A stretch of DNA of 64,000 bases, taken from contig NZ_CP100445.1 of NCBI RefSeq assembly GCF_024227435.1, forward strand, positions 2,291,369-2,355,368. Reading direction: 5' to 3'. The notes beneath the pieces are model-generated. The model did not search any database and had not been told where the DNA came from. It saw only the letters and a program-made list of their open reading frames with translations. The first letter of the stretch is position 1, and every line of letters starts with the position of its first letter. Position numbers and translations under genes: made by a program. This DNA comes from Natrinema caseinilyticum (lineage in GTDB: Archaea; Halobacteriota; Halobacteria; Halobacteriales; Natrialbaceae). Below are positions 1-9,603 of the stretch, one piece after another.

Positions 1-104
1 GATGCGTGCCGATTTCGCGTCGACCTCGAGTGAATCGGCGACGGGGCCATCGAGGGGTTTCGCCAGCGGTGTCAGACGCGAGCGGGGGCGACGGGGGACG
101 AGAT

Positions 105-2222
105 TCAGCGACGGCGGGCCAACAGCGCACCGAGAAGCACCGTCGCGACGGCGGCGAGGCCCACCGGAACGCCGAACCCGGGCATCCCGTCGAGTCTCGC
201 GGCCGGTCCGGTGGCGACCCCGACGGTCGTGGTTTCACCGGCGACTGCGACCTCGTATCGACCGGTTTCCTCGAACCGAAGGGCCGCGTCGACCGTCGCC
301 GTCTCTCCGGCCCGAAGCGCTACCGGTCGCCTGGCGACGATACCCTCCGCCGTCCTGAACTCGAGGACGGTAGCGGCCGGTCGCTCGCCGGCGGCCTCGA
401 CCGTCGCGCTCACCGTCACGGGTTCGCCGGGATCCGTCCGCTCGGGTTCCGCCCGTAGATCGGCGACTGTCACGCTCGAGGGAGAGCGGACGACGGCGGT
501 CAGTCGCCGGGAGCCGACGCGAACGTCGTACTCACCGGGTCTGGCCGGCGCCCACGTCAGACGGTGGGTCGTCCGCTCGCCGGCAGGGAGCGTCCCCCCG
601 CGATGATCGACGACCCTGCCGTCGACCTGCAGCGTCGCGTCGTACGTGCCGTCGCGATCGCCGACGTTTTCGACCGCGACCGGGATCGAAACGGATTCGT
701 CGGCCGGAACCGCGATCACGTCGGCGGCGTCGCTGTCGATGGCCTCGATATCCGATGTACGCCAGCGAGTCCACTCCCGACCCGCCACCTCGAGCGGCTC
801 CGACCCGAACCCGTACTCGAAGACCGCGACCGGTTGCTCGAACGCCGCCCTGTGCTGTTTCCGGGTCCACATCTCCGGCGTCACCGCCGTCTGCGTGTAC
901 CGTTCGGCGACCGCCCGAACGTCCGCCCCGCCGGCGTCCTCGAGCGCCCCGAGGAAGTCGGCCTCGGTTATCGGTCCGCCCTGCGCGTTCAGCGTCCGAA
1001 AGACGTCCTCGAGCGTCCGGTCACCGTCCGTCGCGAGTCGGAGTCTGCGGTCGATCTCGCCGTAGACGAGCTCTCCTTTCGTATAATCCGTCTTCCGATC
1101 CTGCCACGTCGAGCGATCCGCGAGGACACCGTCGGCGGACGGCGAGCGCTCCCCCCGCTCGAGCAGGCCGCTGAAATCGTCGAAATCGGTGCGCCCGCTC
1201 TCGAAGGCGAGCAGCCCGGCGTAGTAGTCGGCCTGGGCCTCGACGAGCCAGTCCGTTTCCGGCGCCGTGGCGGTCTCCGAACTGGAAAACCGCTGGCGAA
1301 CGTGGACGTACTCGTGGAGCCAGACCGGGTTGGGGTCGTCGAGCGTGGCGTCGTCGACGACCCAGGCGTCCGATCGACCGTACTGGATTCCCCGTTTCTG
1401 TCCCCAGTCGACGCCGTTTGGCACCGCGACCACGAACACCTCCTCGCTTCGAGCGCCGACCTCGAGGCGGCCCCGTGCCGTCGCGAGAGCCGCGAGGATC
1501 GCGTCCGGCGATTCCCGGAGGGTCGCGACCTCGGGAACGACCAGCCTGATGGACCCGCCGTCGACGACCCGCTCGTACTCCGTCACCTCGCCGAAGAAGG
1601 CGATATCACCGCCCGTCGCACCGGGTCCGTCGACCGTCACGGTCTCCTCGATTCCGACCGGCTCGGTTCGTTGCAGCGAAATCGCCACGCCCGGGACCGG
1701 GACGACGCCCCAGTCGCCGGTGTCGACGAACGTGTAGCCGTCGGTCGACGAGTCGGCACCCTGCTGCTCGGTCCCCCGCCGGTCGGCCGGCATCGTATAC
1801 CGCACCGTCGGCTCGTCTGTCTCGCCGGTCCACTCGAGGGTTCGCTCGCCCGTCCGCTCGAACCCCGCCGTCGATTCGACGGTCGCGCCCGACTCGAGCG
1901 TGATCTCGAGTTCTCTGACCGAATCCGGGACGCGAAACGTCATCTCCGTCTCGAAAACGTCTGGGTCCGCCGGCCGATGTCGAAGAACCGTCGTCCGGTG
2001 GAGGACGTCCGGCGCAGAACCGGTCTGGGCCGCTGTCGGGGTCCGCACGGCCGTGGTCAGTCCGGACGGTGAGGCTACGTGAGCGCCTATCGACTCCGCC
2101 GACCCGATCGACTGGGCTTCCGAGGGAGCCGCGGCGGGATTGCCACTGATCGCTCCGACGCTGCCCGAGAGCGATCCCACGAGCAGCACGGTTACGAGAA
2201 CGACGCCGACGCGAGAGTTCAC
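105..2222 (-). CDS. Secreted gluzincin-like metallopeptidase with PGF-CTERM surface anchor
   Basis: Predicted cell-surface protein with a metallopeptidase-like core. A zinc-binding HEYVH motif lies at about residue 303, and WLVEAQADYYAG about 20 residues later offers the third Glu ligand typical of gluzincins. The second half contains Ig/CARDB-like beta domains. The C-terminus ends with PGF, a hydrophobic stretch and an Arg cluster, the tripartite PGF-CTERM signal that archaeosortase A replaces with a lipid anchor. I chose the GTG at 2222 because it directly precedes a Sec-type signal peptide (VNSRVGVVLVTVLLVGSL). An upstream start at 2297 would add 25 residues with no signal character. Substrate is unknown; the peptidase role is inferred from motifs. 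Confidence 0.75.
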   Translation of the reverse strand: MNSRVGVVLVTVLLVGSLSGSVGAISGNPAAAPSEAQSIGSAESIGAHVASPSGLTTAVRTPTAAQTGSAPDVLHRTTVLRHRPADPDVFETEMTFRVPDSVRELEITLESGATVESTAGFERTGERTLEWTGETDEPTVRYTMPADRRGTEQQGADSSTDGYTFVDTGDWGVVPVPGVAISLQRTEPVGIEETVTVDGPGATGGDIAFFGEVTEYERVVDGGSIRLVVPEVATLRESPDAILAALATARGRLEVGARSEEVFVVAVPNGVDWGQKRGIQYGRSDAWVVDDATLDDPNPVWLHEYVHVRQRFSSSETATAPETDWLVEAQADYYAGLLAFESGRTDFDDFSGLLERGERSPSADGVLADRSTWQDRKTDYTKGELVYGEIDRRLRLATDGDRTLEDVFRTLNAQGGPITEADFLGALEDAGGADVRAVAERYTQTAVTPEMWTRKQHRAAFEQPVAVFEYGFGSEPLEVAGREWTRWRTSDIEAIDSDAADVIAVPADESVSIPVAVENVGDRDGTYDATLQVDGRVVDHRGGTLPAGERTTHRLTWAPARPGEYDVRVGSRRLTAVVRSPSSVTVADLRAEPERTDPGEPVTVSATVEAAGERPAATVLEFRTAEGIVARRPVALRAGETATVDAALRFEETGRYEVAVAGETTTVGVATGPAARLDGMPGFGVPVGLAAVATVLLGALLARRR

Positions 2223-2366
2223 GAACGTACACTCGAAAGTGACTGTCAAGACTTTTGTGGCGCCGTCTCCCGGTAGCGCCGATCGGACTGCCCGCACAGG
2301 CGTGCTTCGGGGGGCGGGGAAATAATCCGCTCTCGAATACGATATATCATCGGAACTATCAATAGA

Positions 2367-2404
2367 ATTTATATATGATGAAATTTGTAATCACACTTTA
2401 TATG
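2367..2404 (+). promoter_or_regulatory. AT-rich TATA-like region before the GH13 gene
   Basis: Two TATA-like elements, near 2367-2376 (tttatatatg) and 2396-2404 (ctttatatg), lie in a markedly AT-rich island between the divergent peptidase gene and the Tat-leader reading frame at 2494. They would give a transcript with a 65-100 nt leader. Which of the two is used cannot be told from sequence. Confidence 0.35.
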
Positions 2405-2493
2405 TGCCACGCGGTGTCACGGAAACAAGCGGCTGACAGTGGGGACGGGCGGCCAAACGACGTAGGTGTGAGTAAGACGGGGGAGAGACTACT

Positions 2494-2859
2494 ATGACCG
2501 AGTACCCACGGACGCTGCCGCGACGGCGCGTCCTGTCCGGAATCACGGGACTCGGATCGCTCTCCGTGGGGGTTCCCTCGGTCGGGGCAGACGGTGCGTC
2601 GAAGACGAGTTCCACGTCGGGATACACGCCGAACGTCGAACGGTCCCGGCATCCCGGGCACCCGCGGTTCGTCGAGGTCGGCGAACGACTCACGAATCCC
2701 GTCTTCGTCGGCGAGGTAAGCGGCCACGACCAGGGGGTCTACGGCAGTCGGGACAACCTCGCACCCGGAGCGACACCGACGCAATCTCCCGAAAACTACG
2801 ATCCGGCCGACTCCCGGTGGTCGATCGCCGATCGACCGGAGGGGAGCACGCCGAGGTGA
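2494..2859 (+). CDS. N-terminal Tat-leader fragment of the frameshifted GH13 enzyme
   Basis: This 121-residue frame starts with a twin-arginine leader (TLPRRRVLSGITGLGSLSVG), followed by a linker ending in ENYDPADSRWSIADRPEGST, then runs into a stop at 2859. The sequence after the break is continued in another frame (AEVTFASPSEEIGEARYDEG) by the large downstream gene. I read the two as one exported protein split by loss of one base near 2850-2856: restoring a single G in acgcc would fuse them as EGS-T-AEVTF. Alone, the fragment has no catalytic part. It may be a real lesion or a sequencing error. Confidence 0.55.
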   Translation: MTEYPRTLPRRRVLSGITGLGSLSVGVPSVGADGASKTSSTSGYTPNVERSRHPGHPRFVEVGERLTNPVFVGEVSGHDQGVYGSRDNLAPGATPTQSPENYDPADSRWSIADRPEGSTPR

Positions 2860-5798
2860 CCTTCGCCTCGCCGAGCGAGGAAATCGGCGAAGCCCGCTAC
2901 GACGAGGGCCGCGAAAACGTCGCCGAGTTCGAAGCCGACGTTCCCGGACGGTACGCGCTCGAGCTCGAGGACGAAACCGGCGATATCCATCGCGTAACGA
3001 TCCACGCCTTCCCGGAAGGGGACGGCCCGCCGCCCCGGATCGAACTCGAGGGCAGGTACGAAGCCGAGAAAGACCGATTCGTCGTCGAGTCGAACCCGAA
3101 ACTCGCGCCCGACTCGAGCGCGGCGTCGGGCGACCTCTCGGTGGAGTTCCTCGCGGACGATCGGGACGCGCTGTCGACCGACGACATCGAGGTCGACGGA
3201 TCCCGGGCGTTCGTCGATCGGGACGCGCTCGGCGGCGACACGGCGCGAATCCACGCCGCGGCGTGGGACGGGGACGCTCACAGCATGCTGGATACGATCG
3301 AGGTCGATCCGGGCGACGACTCGGTTCACCTTCCGAACCGGCCGCCGGAGTGGATCCACGACGCGGTCGTCTACCAGATCTTCACGCGGTCGTGGGCCGG
3401 CGAGCGATACGCAACCGACTTCGACGTGCTCATCGACGGCGACGACAGCCTCGGCGCGGCGGGGGTCGACTACCTCGCGGACCTCGGTATCGACGCGGTC
3501 TGGCTCACGCCGGTCATCCCCTCGGTCAGTTCGACGATGCACGACGAGGAATTCATCGTCGGCGGCGGGCCACACGGCTACGACGCCACCGACTACTTCG
3601 ACGTCGCGCCGGACCTCGCTCCCGACGGGAAAGACCCGCTCCAGGCCTATCAGGACTTCGTCGATGCCTGCCACGAGCGGGGCATCAAGGTCGTCTTCGA
3701 CACGGTCCTCAACCACGCCGGGCGATTCCACGAGTTCTTCCAAAATACGATCGCCGCGAAAGAGGGCACCGTCGAAGACCTCTGGTGGTACTTTCCGCGG
3801 GTCACCCAGTGGAACGAGGGCTCGTCCTCCTTCGACTGGTTCGACCGCGTCGAGGAACCCCGCGTCGCCGGGGACGACCACCCGGAATTTGACGCCGGGG
3901 CGGTCCTCGAGCCGTCGCCGCGGGCGACCGGGTTCTTCGGCCTGCCGGTGATGCCGAACTGGAACTACGACAACCTCGCCGTCCGGGAGCACCTGCTCGC
4001 GATGGCGGACTTCTGGACGGGCGAGATCGGCGTCGACGGACTCCGGTGCGACATCGCGTGGGGCGTCCCGCACAGCTTCTGGAAGGAAGTCCGGGAGGTC
4101 GCCCGTTCGAACGACGGCGACGTGTTGCTGTTCGACGAGACGATTCCGAAAGAGCCCTCCTTCGCCGAGAACGAGTTCGACATGCACTACGACAAGGCGG
4201 CGTTCACCGATACCGCCTTGCACATCGGGCAGAACAAGGGCGACGCGAGCGGCTTCCGCGAGGCGATCGAGACCCGGAAGAACGAGGGGTTTCCCGATCA
4301 CACGCTGTTCTACAACGGCATCGAGAACCACGACGAGGAACGGGTCCTCGATGCGGCGCTGGACGCGTACGACGACGAGGCTTACGCCTCGAAGCTCCAA
4401 CGGGCGTGCTGGGCCGCCGGCATCACCCTACCCGGCGTTCCGGCGATCTACTACGGTCAGGAGCGCGAGATCAGCAAGTACGGCCAGGGCCGCCACCGCG
4501 GCGCAGACGATCCGCGCGACGGCGACGTCTCACCAGGCAGTACGCAGCGGGCGTTCATGAACTGGGGTGACGAATTCGACCAGCGCCACCTCGAGTTCTA
4601 CCGGGACCTGATCGACGTCTACCACCAGTACGAGGTCCTGCACACCGGGGCCGCAGTGCGGGACGACTGGTACGACCCGGGAGACGATCACGTCCTGGTG
4701 TTCGGTCGCGACGCGAGCGATCTCGCATCCGTCGACGGACCGGAACGGGTCCTCGTCGCAATCAACTACGAACCGGGCCCGGTCGAAATCGACGTCCGCG
4801 CCGCCGTCGACACCCACGACCTGGTTAGCGACGACCAGATCGACGTCGGCTCAGGTGACGGGAAAATGACCGTCGAAGTCGACACCGTCGCGATCCTCGA
4901 GACCCCGGACTTCGACCCCGTCTCCACGGTGATCGCACAGTGGTCGGACGAGACCGGCGACGACCACGGCCCCGGCTGGTACGAGTATCCGACGGCCGAC
5001 GCGTTCGCCGACGGCGCCTTCGACATTGAGCGATTCGAGGTCCGCGAAACCGGCAGCAGCTACGAGTTCGCCATCGAGGTCGGCCACCTCGAGAACGTCT
5101 GGGGGCTCGAGCACGGATTCTCCGTCCAGTTCCCGCAAGTGTACGTTCGGAATCCCGACGCGGACGACGGAACCAGCGGCGCCCGCCCCGGCGTCAACGC
5201 CTCCTTCGAGGACGACTACCACTACTGGCTCGCCGGCACGATGGAGTGGACGGCGCTCGAGGACGCGGCCGGAACCGACGTGGGGCGGCTCCACGTCGAC
5301 ATGCTACCCGACGAGAACGCGATCGTCCTGCGATTCCCGACGGACGCGATCGACGGCGATCTGACGGAGATGGACTTCGCCCCCCTGATGCTCGGCTACG
5401 ACGGGTACGGAACCGGCGGCGTCCGCAGCGTCACGGCGGGCGATCCGACGGCCTGGAAATTCGGTGGGGCCGAGAATGGAAACGCGCCCGCGGTGATCGA
5501 CCTGGCCACTCCGACCGGCCTCACGCACGCGGAGGCGCTCGCCTACAGCGCGGACGCGACGGCCGAAATCCCGTTCCGACCGGTGGTCGCGACCGTCCGC
5601 GAGGCCATCGTCGGGCGCGACGAGCCACCGTCGCCGGATCACATCCACGTGGCCAGAGAGTACAGAAAGAGCGGCGAGCCCGTTCCCGGCACCGGCGGTA
5701 AAACCGTCGACAAGGAGATTTTCCGCGAACTCGCCCGCGACGCTCGAGGACGCGGAAATCGCGACCGCGATCGGGACAGAAACCGGGACCGGGACTGA
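2817..5798 (+). CDS. GH13 alpha-amylase-family glycosidase with C-terminal glucodextranase-type domain
   Basis: Large extracellular glycoside hydrolase acting on alpha-glucans. After an N-terminal Ig-like domain (about 15-170) the GH13 barrel shows all four conserved regions: DTVLNH (from 295), GLRCD with the nucleophile Asp near 412, FDE with the acid/base Glu near 441, and ENHD with the third Asp near 506. The last 290 residues resemble the glucodextranase/pullulanase C-terminal beta-domain, probably substrate binding. The tail is rich in Arg-Asp repeats (RDRDRDRNRDRD). The GTG at 2817 is only the first in-frame start; the true N-terminus is probably the Tat leader at 2494 in another frame. 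Exact specificity cannot be assigned. Confidence 0.85.
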   Translation: MVDRRSTGGEHAEVTFASPSEEIGEARYDEGRENVAEFEADVPGRYALELEDETGDIHRVTIHAFPEGDGPPPRIELEGRYEAEKDRFVVESNPKLAPDSSAASGDLSVEFLADDRDALSTDDIEVDGSRAFVDRDALGGDTARIHAAAWDGDAHSMLDTIEVDPGDDSVHLPNRPPEWIHDAVVYQIFTRSWAGERYATDFDVLIDGDDSLGAAGVDYLADLGIDAVWLTPVIPSVSSTMHDEEFIVGGGPHGYDATDYFDVAPDLAPDGKDPLQAYQDFVDACHERGIKVVFDTVLNHAGRFHEFFQNTIAAKEGTVEDLWWYFPRVTQWNEGSSSFDWFDRVEEPRVAGDDHPEFDAGAVLEPSPRATGFFGLPVMPNWNYDNLAVREHLLAMADFWTGEIGVDGLRCDIAWGVPHSFWKEVREVARSNDGDVLLFDETIPKEPSFAENEFDMHYDKAAFTDTALHIGQNKGDASGFREAIETRKNEGFPDHTLFYNGIENHDEERVLDAALDAYDDEAYASKLQRACWAAGITLPGVPAIYYGQEREISKYGQGRHRGADDPRDGDVSPGSTQRAFMNWGDEFDQRHLEFYRDLIDVYHQYEVLHTGAAVRDDWYDPGDDHVLVFGRDASDLASVDGPERVLVAINYEPGPVEIDVRAAVDTHDLVSDDQIDVGSGDGKMTVEVDTVAILETPDFDPVSTVIAQWSDETGDDHGPGWYEYPTADAFADGAFDIERFEVRETGSSYEFAIEVGHLENVWGLEHGFSVQFPQVYVRNPDADDGTSGARPGVNASFEDDYHYWLAGTMEWTALEDAAGTDVGRLHVDMLPDENAIVLRFPTDAIDGDLTEMDFAPLMLGYDGYGTGGVRSVTAGDPTAWKFGGAENGNAPAVIDLATPTGLTHAEALAYSADATAEIPFRPVVATVREAIVGRDEPPSPDHIHVAREYRKSGEPVPGTGGKTVDKEIFRELARDARGRGNRDRDRDRNRDRD

Positions 5799-5906
5799 GA
5801 TCGAAATCGCGACTGTGAGCCGAACTACGACTGATACGACGGAGGTCGTGGGGCCAGCGTTACCGCCACCGACGGCATTCGAATACGAAACTTGAGCGAC
5901 GGCCGC

Positions 5907-8900
5907 TCAATCCGACGCTTCCGCCGCCGCCAACGGCTCGATGGCGATTTCCATCGTCACACCATCGACGTCCCACTCCTTGCGGTGTCCGTCTTCGACC
6001 GCGCGGCGTTCGTCCGCGCGAACTTCCTCGCTGATCAGGGACTCGCGCTCGGCGACCAGGTCGGCCACCCGATCGTCGTCGATCTCGAGGTCGAGCGCGA
6101 TCCGCTCTTCCACGTCGAGTTCGAGGTCCTTGCGCATCTCCTGAACGCGGCGGATGACTTCGCGGGCGTAGCCCTCGCTCTCGATGTCGTCGGTCAGCGA
6201 GGCGTCGACGTAGGCCACGCCACGGTCGTCGCCGTCGATACCGAACGCGGTGCCAGCGACGGAATCGGGCGTCTGCGTGACGAACGAGACCATCTCGTCG
6301 GTGATGGTCTCGTCGTCCTCGAGCACGTCGTCGACGGCGGCCGCGATCGATTCGAGTGTCGGCTCGTCGACGCGGGCCTCGTTGAGCGCGTTCATGACCT
6401 GCCCGGCGCGGTTGCCGAAGGCCGGCCCGAGTTCGCTCATGTCGGCCTCGGCGCTGTACTCGAGTTCGCTCCATCGGTCGTCGGGCCCGACAAGTTCGAT
6501 CGCGCGCGCGTTGAGCCGATCCTCGAGGAGTTCGGTGTGGCGCTCGACGGCCTCGACGACCCGGTCGTCGTCCGCGGCGACGACCACTCGCGCCACCGGC
6601 CAGCGAAGCTTTCGGCCGGCCTGCTGGCGGGCGTTCGCGCCCGCTTCCTCGATCGCGCGGAGGAGCGCGACGTCCTCCTCGAGCTGTTCGTCGACCCAGT
6701 ACTCCTCGACGGCGGGCCAGTCTGACATGTGGACGGTATCGTACTCGGCGTCGCCGGTCAGGGTCCCGTAGATCGTCTCGCTGATAAAGGGCGCATACGG
6801 TGCGAGGAGAGAGACGGTCTCACGAAGCACGCGGTAGATCGTCGCGTAGGCCGCCCTCTTCGAGGCGCTGTCTTCTTCCTCCCACATGCGCTCGCGGACG
6901 GCCTGGACGTAGAACCGAGAGACGTCCTCGACGATGAACTCGACGAGCGCGTCGACGGCGCGGTCCTGGCGGAAGTCCTCGAAGTGCTCGGTCATCTCGG
7001 CTTTGGTGGACTGGAGCCGGGCCAGCACCCACTCGTCGATCAGCTCGAGGTCGTCGTCGACGTCCGAAAGGCCCGTTTCCTGCGGATCGAACCCGTCCAG
7101 GCGCATGTACGGCAGCGGGAACCGGAAGACGTTCCACAGCGTCCGGAGGTGGTTCTCCATCGTCTGCATGCCGTCCCAGGAAAAGCGCATGTCGTCGCCC
7201 TGCGGGTTGTTCGACAGCAGGAACATGCGCATGACGTCCCGGCCGTGGCGGTCGATCGCCTCGTGCGGGTCGACCAGGATGTCCTTGGACTTGCTCATCG
7301 CGCGGCCGTCCGGCATCAGCGCGTGGCCGTGCATCAGCACCTCTTGGTAGGGAATCTCCCCGATCGCGGCGGTTCCCATCCCCAGCTGTGACCAGAACCA
7401 GCCGCGGGTCTGGTCGTGAGCCTCGAGGATGAAGTCCGCCGGCCAGAGTTCGTCGAACCGGCTGTCGTTGGAGGGGTAGTCGAGGGTCCCCCACGACGCG
7501 ACGGAGGAATCGAGCCAGACGTCGAAGACGTCGGGAACGCGCGTATAGGTGGTCCCGTCCTCGGTGATGGTCAACTCGTCGACCGTGTCCTTGTGGAGGT
7601 CGACCGTCTCGGGGTCGACGTCCTGATCGACGCGCTCGGCGAGTTCCTCACGGGTTCCGACGACGATCGTGTCTTCGTCCGCGCGCCCGCTGGCGCGCTC
7701 TGGACTGGCGGCGGTAGCCGCCCCGTCGTCGTCCCGATCCTCGGGGGTCCAGACCGGAAGCGGAATCCCCCAGTAGCGCTGTCGGGAGACGTTCCAGTCG
7801 GGCGCCTCTTCGACGAAATCGCGGAACCGACTGTCGCGGGCCCACTCGGGGTGCCACTCGCTGTCCTCGATGTTCGCGAGGAGGTCGTCTTTGATGTCGG
7901 TGATCGTGATGAACCACTGGTCCGTGACGATCTGGAGGATGCCCGTGTCACAGCGCCAGCAGTGGCCGTAACTGTGCTCGACGGTGCCGGACGCGAGCAG
8001 CGCACCGTTGTCGTCCAGATCGGCCGTGATCTCGTCGTCGGCGTCCTTGACGAACTGCCCCGCGTAGGCACCCGCCTCGTCGGTGTAGACGCCGTCCCCG
8101 CCGACCGGACAGAAGATCGGGAACCCGAGTTCGCGGCCGCGCTCGAAGTCCTCCTCACCGTGACCGGGTGCGGAGTGGACGAGGCCGGTCCCGTCGCCGT
8201 GAACGTCGACGTAGTCGGCGGCGTAGATCTCGAGTGCGCCGTCGTGGTCCGGGTGCTTCGGAACCTCCTCGGATAGCGGGTGCTCGTACGACCAGCCGAG
8301 CAACTCCTCGCCGGTGCGTTCCTCGACGATCTCGTAGTCCTCGTAGCGGCCCTCCCCCAGGACGTCCTCGACTTTCGGTTCCGCGACGTACAGGAGTTCG
8401 TCGTCACCGTCCTTCTCGGCACGAACGCCGACGTACTCGCCCTCCTCGTCGACGGCGACGAAGGTGTTCGCCGGGATCGTCCACGGGGTCGTCGTCCAGA
8501 CGACGATCGATCCCTCGCGGTCGTTCAGGTCGAATTTTACGTAGATCGAGGGGTCCTCGACGTCCTCGTACTCGACTTCGTTGTTCGCGATGGCCGTTTC
8601 ACAGCGCGGACACTGCGAAATAGAGCGGTGGCCCTTCTCGACTAATCCGCGGTCTGCGGCCTTCGAGAACCCCCACCAGGCCGCCTCCATGTACTCTGGG
8701 CTGACCGTCCGATAGGGGTTCTCCCAGTCCATCCAGACGCCGAAATCCCGGAAATCAGACTGGAGTCCCTCGAGTTGCTCCTCGGCGTACTCCTTGCAGG
8801 CCTCGATGAAGTTCTCCTCGCCGTACTCCTCGATGTCCTTCTTGTTCTCGAATCCCAGTCGCTCCTCGACGCGGGTCTCGATGGGGAGTCCGTGCATGTC

Positions 8901-9161
8901 GTAGCCCGGACGGTCCGTCACGTCGTACCCCTGCATCCGGAGGTAGCGGATGTAGACGTCCTTCAGCGACTTGTTCCAGGTCGTCCCCATGTGCGCCGAT
9001 CCCGACGTGTACGGCGGGCCGTCGACGAAGAAGTAGGATTCGCCGTCCGATCGGTGCTCGACCGTCTGCTCGTAGGCGTCGACGTCGGCCCAGTACTCGA
9101 AGATCCGCTGCTCGAGTCGGTCTGGGTCGTACTGGTCGTCGACCTCGCCGAACCTGCTCAT
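5907..9161 (-). CDS. ileS: Isoleucyl-tRNA synthetase
   Basis: Charges tRNA-Ile with isoleucine in the cytoplasm. The 1084-residue class I synthetase has the HIGH signature as HMGT at residues 57-60 and the KMSKS loop as MSKSK at about 622-626. Between them lies the CP1 editing domain, followed by zinc-binding Cys pairs (SQCPRCE) and an anticodon-binding C-terminal region. Length fits the archaeal type. The start MSRFGEVDDQYDPDRLEQR matches the family, and a TATA-like ctctttact sits about 25 nt upstream, suggesting a leaderless transcript. It stands alone, with short flanking gaps. Confidence 0.97.
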   Translation of the reverse strand: MSRFGEVDDQYDPDRLEQRIFEYWADVDAYEQTVEHRSDGESYFFVDGPPYTSGSAHMGTTWNKSLKDVYIRYLRMQGYDVTDRPGYDMHGLPIETRVEERLGFENKKDIEEYGEENFIEACKEYAEEQLEGLQSDFRDFGVWMDWENPYRTVSPEYMEAAWWGFSKAADRGLVEKGHRSISQCPRCETAIANNEVEYEDVEDPSIYVKFDLNDREGSIVVWTTTPWTIPANTFVAVDEEGEYVGVRAEKDGDDELLYVAEPKVEDVLGEGRYEDYEIVEERTGEELLGWSYEHPLSEEVPKHPDHDGALEIYAADYVDVHGDGTGLVHSAPGHGEEDFERGRELGFPIFCPVGGDGVYTDEAGAYAGQFVKDADDEITADLDDNGALLASGTVEHSYGHCWRCDTGILQIVTDQWFITITDIKDDLLANIEDSEWHPEWARDSRFRDFVEEAPDWNVSRQRYWGIPLPVWTPEDRDDDGAATAASPERASGRADEDTIVVGTREELAERVDQDVDPETVDLHKDTVDELTITEDGTTYTRVPDVFDVWLDSSVASWGTLDYPSNDSRFDELWPADFILEAHDQTRGWFWSQLGMGTAAIGEIPYQEVLMHGHALMPDGRAMSKSKDILVDPHEAIDRHGRDVMRMFLLSNNPQGDDMRFSWDGMQTMENHLRTLWNVFRFPLPYMRLDGFDPQETGLSDVDDDLELIDEWVLARLQSTKAEMTEHFEDFRQDRAVDALVEFIVEDVSRFYVQAVRERMWEEEDSASKRAAYATIYRVLRETVSLLAPYAPFISETIYGTLTGDAEYDTVHMSDWPAVEEYWVDEQLEEDVALLRAIEEAGANARQQAGRKLRWPVARVVVAADDDRVVEAVERHTELLEDRLNARAIELVGPDDRWSELEYSAEADMSELGPAFGNRAGQVMNALNEARVDEPTLESIAAAVDDVLEDDETITDEMVSFVTQTPDSVAGTAFGIDGDDRGVAYVDASLTDDIESEGYAREVIRRVQEMRKDLELDVEERIALDLEIDDDRVADLVAERESLISEEVRADERRAVEDGHRKEWDVDGVTMEIAIEPLAAAEASD

Positions 9162-9254
9162 ACCGGACCTAATCGCCTCCGGGAGTAAAGAGGAATCGAT
9201 ATCGCAGGTCGCCCGTCTCGTCTCCGCTCTCGCCCGACTCCGAACCGTCTCGAG

Positions 9255-9485
9255 CTAGACGTATTCCGAGAGAACCTTCTGGTAGCCGAGTCCGTACGCG
9301 CCTGCATAGAGCATGACGCCGCCGAGCGCGGCGAGCCACAGCGCGATCATGGCCTCGCCGGCCCCCAGATGCTGGACGCTCGCTTGTTCGACGAGGACGC
9401 CGCCGACCGTCAGTATCCCGGCGACGATCGTATAGACGACCAGCGACAGCGATTCCGCGAGTAGTTCCGGACCGATGGATGTCAT
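9255..9485 (-). CDS. Small haloarchaeal membrane protein
   Basis: A 76-residue protein with two or three predicted membrane segments (LSLVVYTIVAGILTVGGVLV and AMIALWLAALGGVMLYAGAY). I start it at MTSIGPELLAE because the longer in-frame extension is low-complexity and overlaps the promoter of the divergent glycosylase. No functional motif is visible. It looks like a conserved haloarchaeal hypothetical, but I have no reliable family name for it. Confidence 0.7.
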   Translation of the reverse strand: MTSIGPELLAESLSLVVYTIVAGILTVGGVLVEQASVQHLGAGEAMIALWLAALGGVMLYAGAYGLGYQKVLSEYV

Positions 9486-9603
9486 TAGCAGTCTTGTACC
9501 CACGCACGGAAGGTAAACCTGTCCCCTCTCGTGCGACGCAACCACACGATTGCGGCCGTGGCGAACCGATTCGCACTCGGCCGTCGCGGACGGACTGGTG
9601 ACT

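Noticed and set aside
1-104. Possible gene fragment at the left edge
   Set aside because: One minus-strand frame looks mildly protein-like but has no start, and the window ends before it could be judged.
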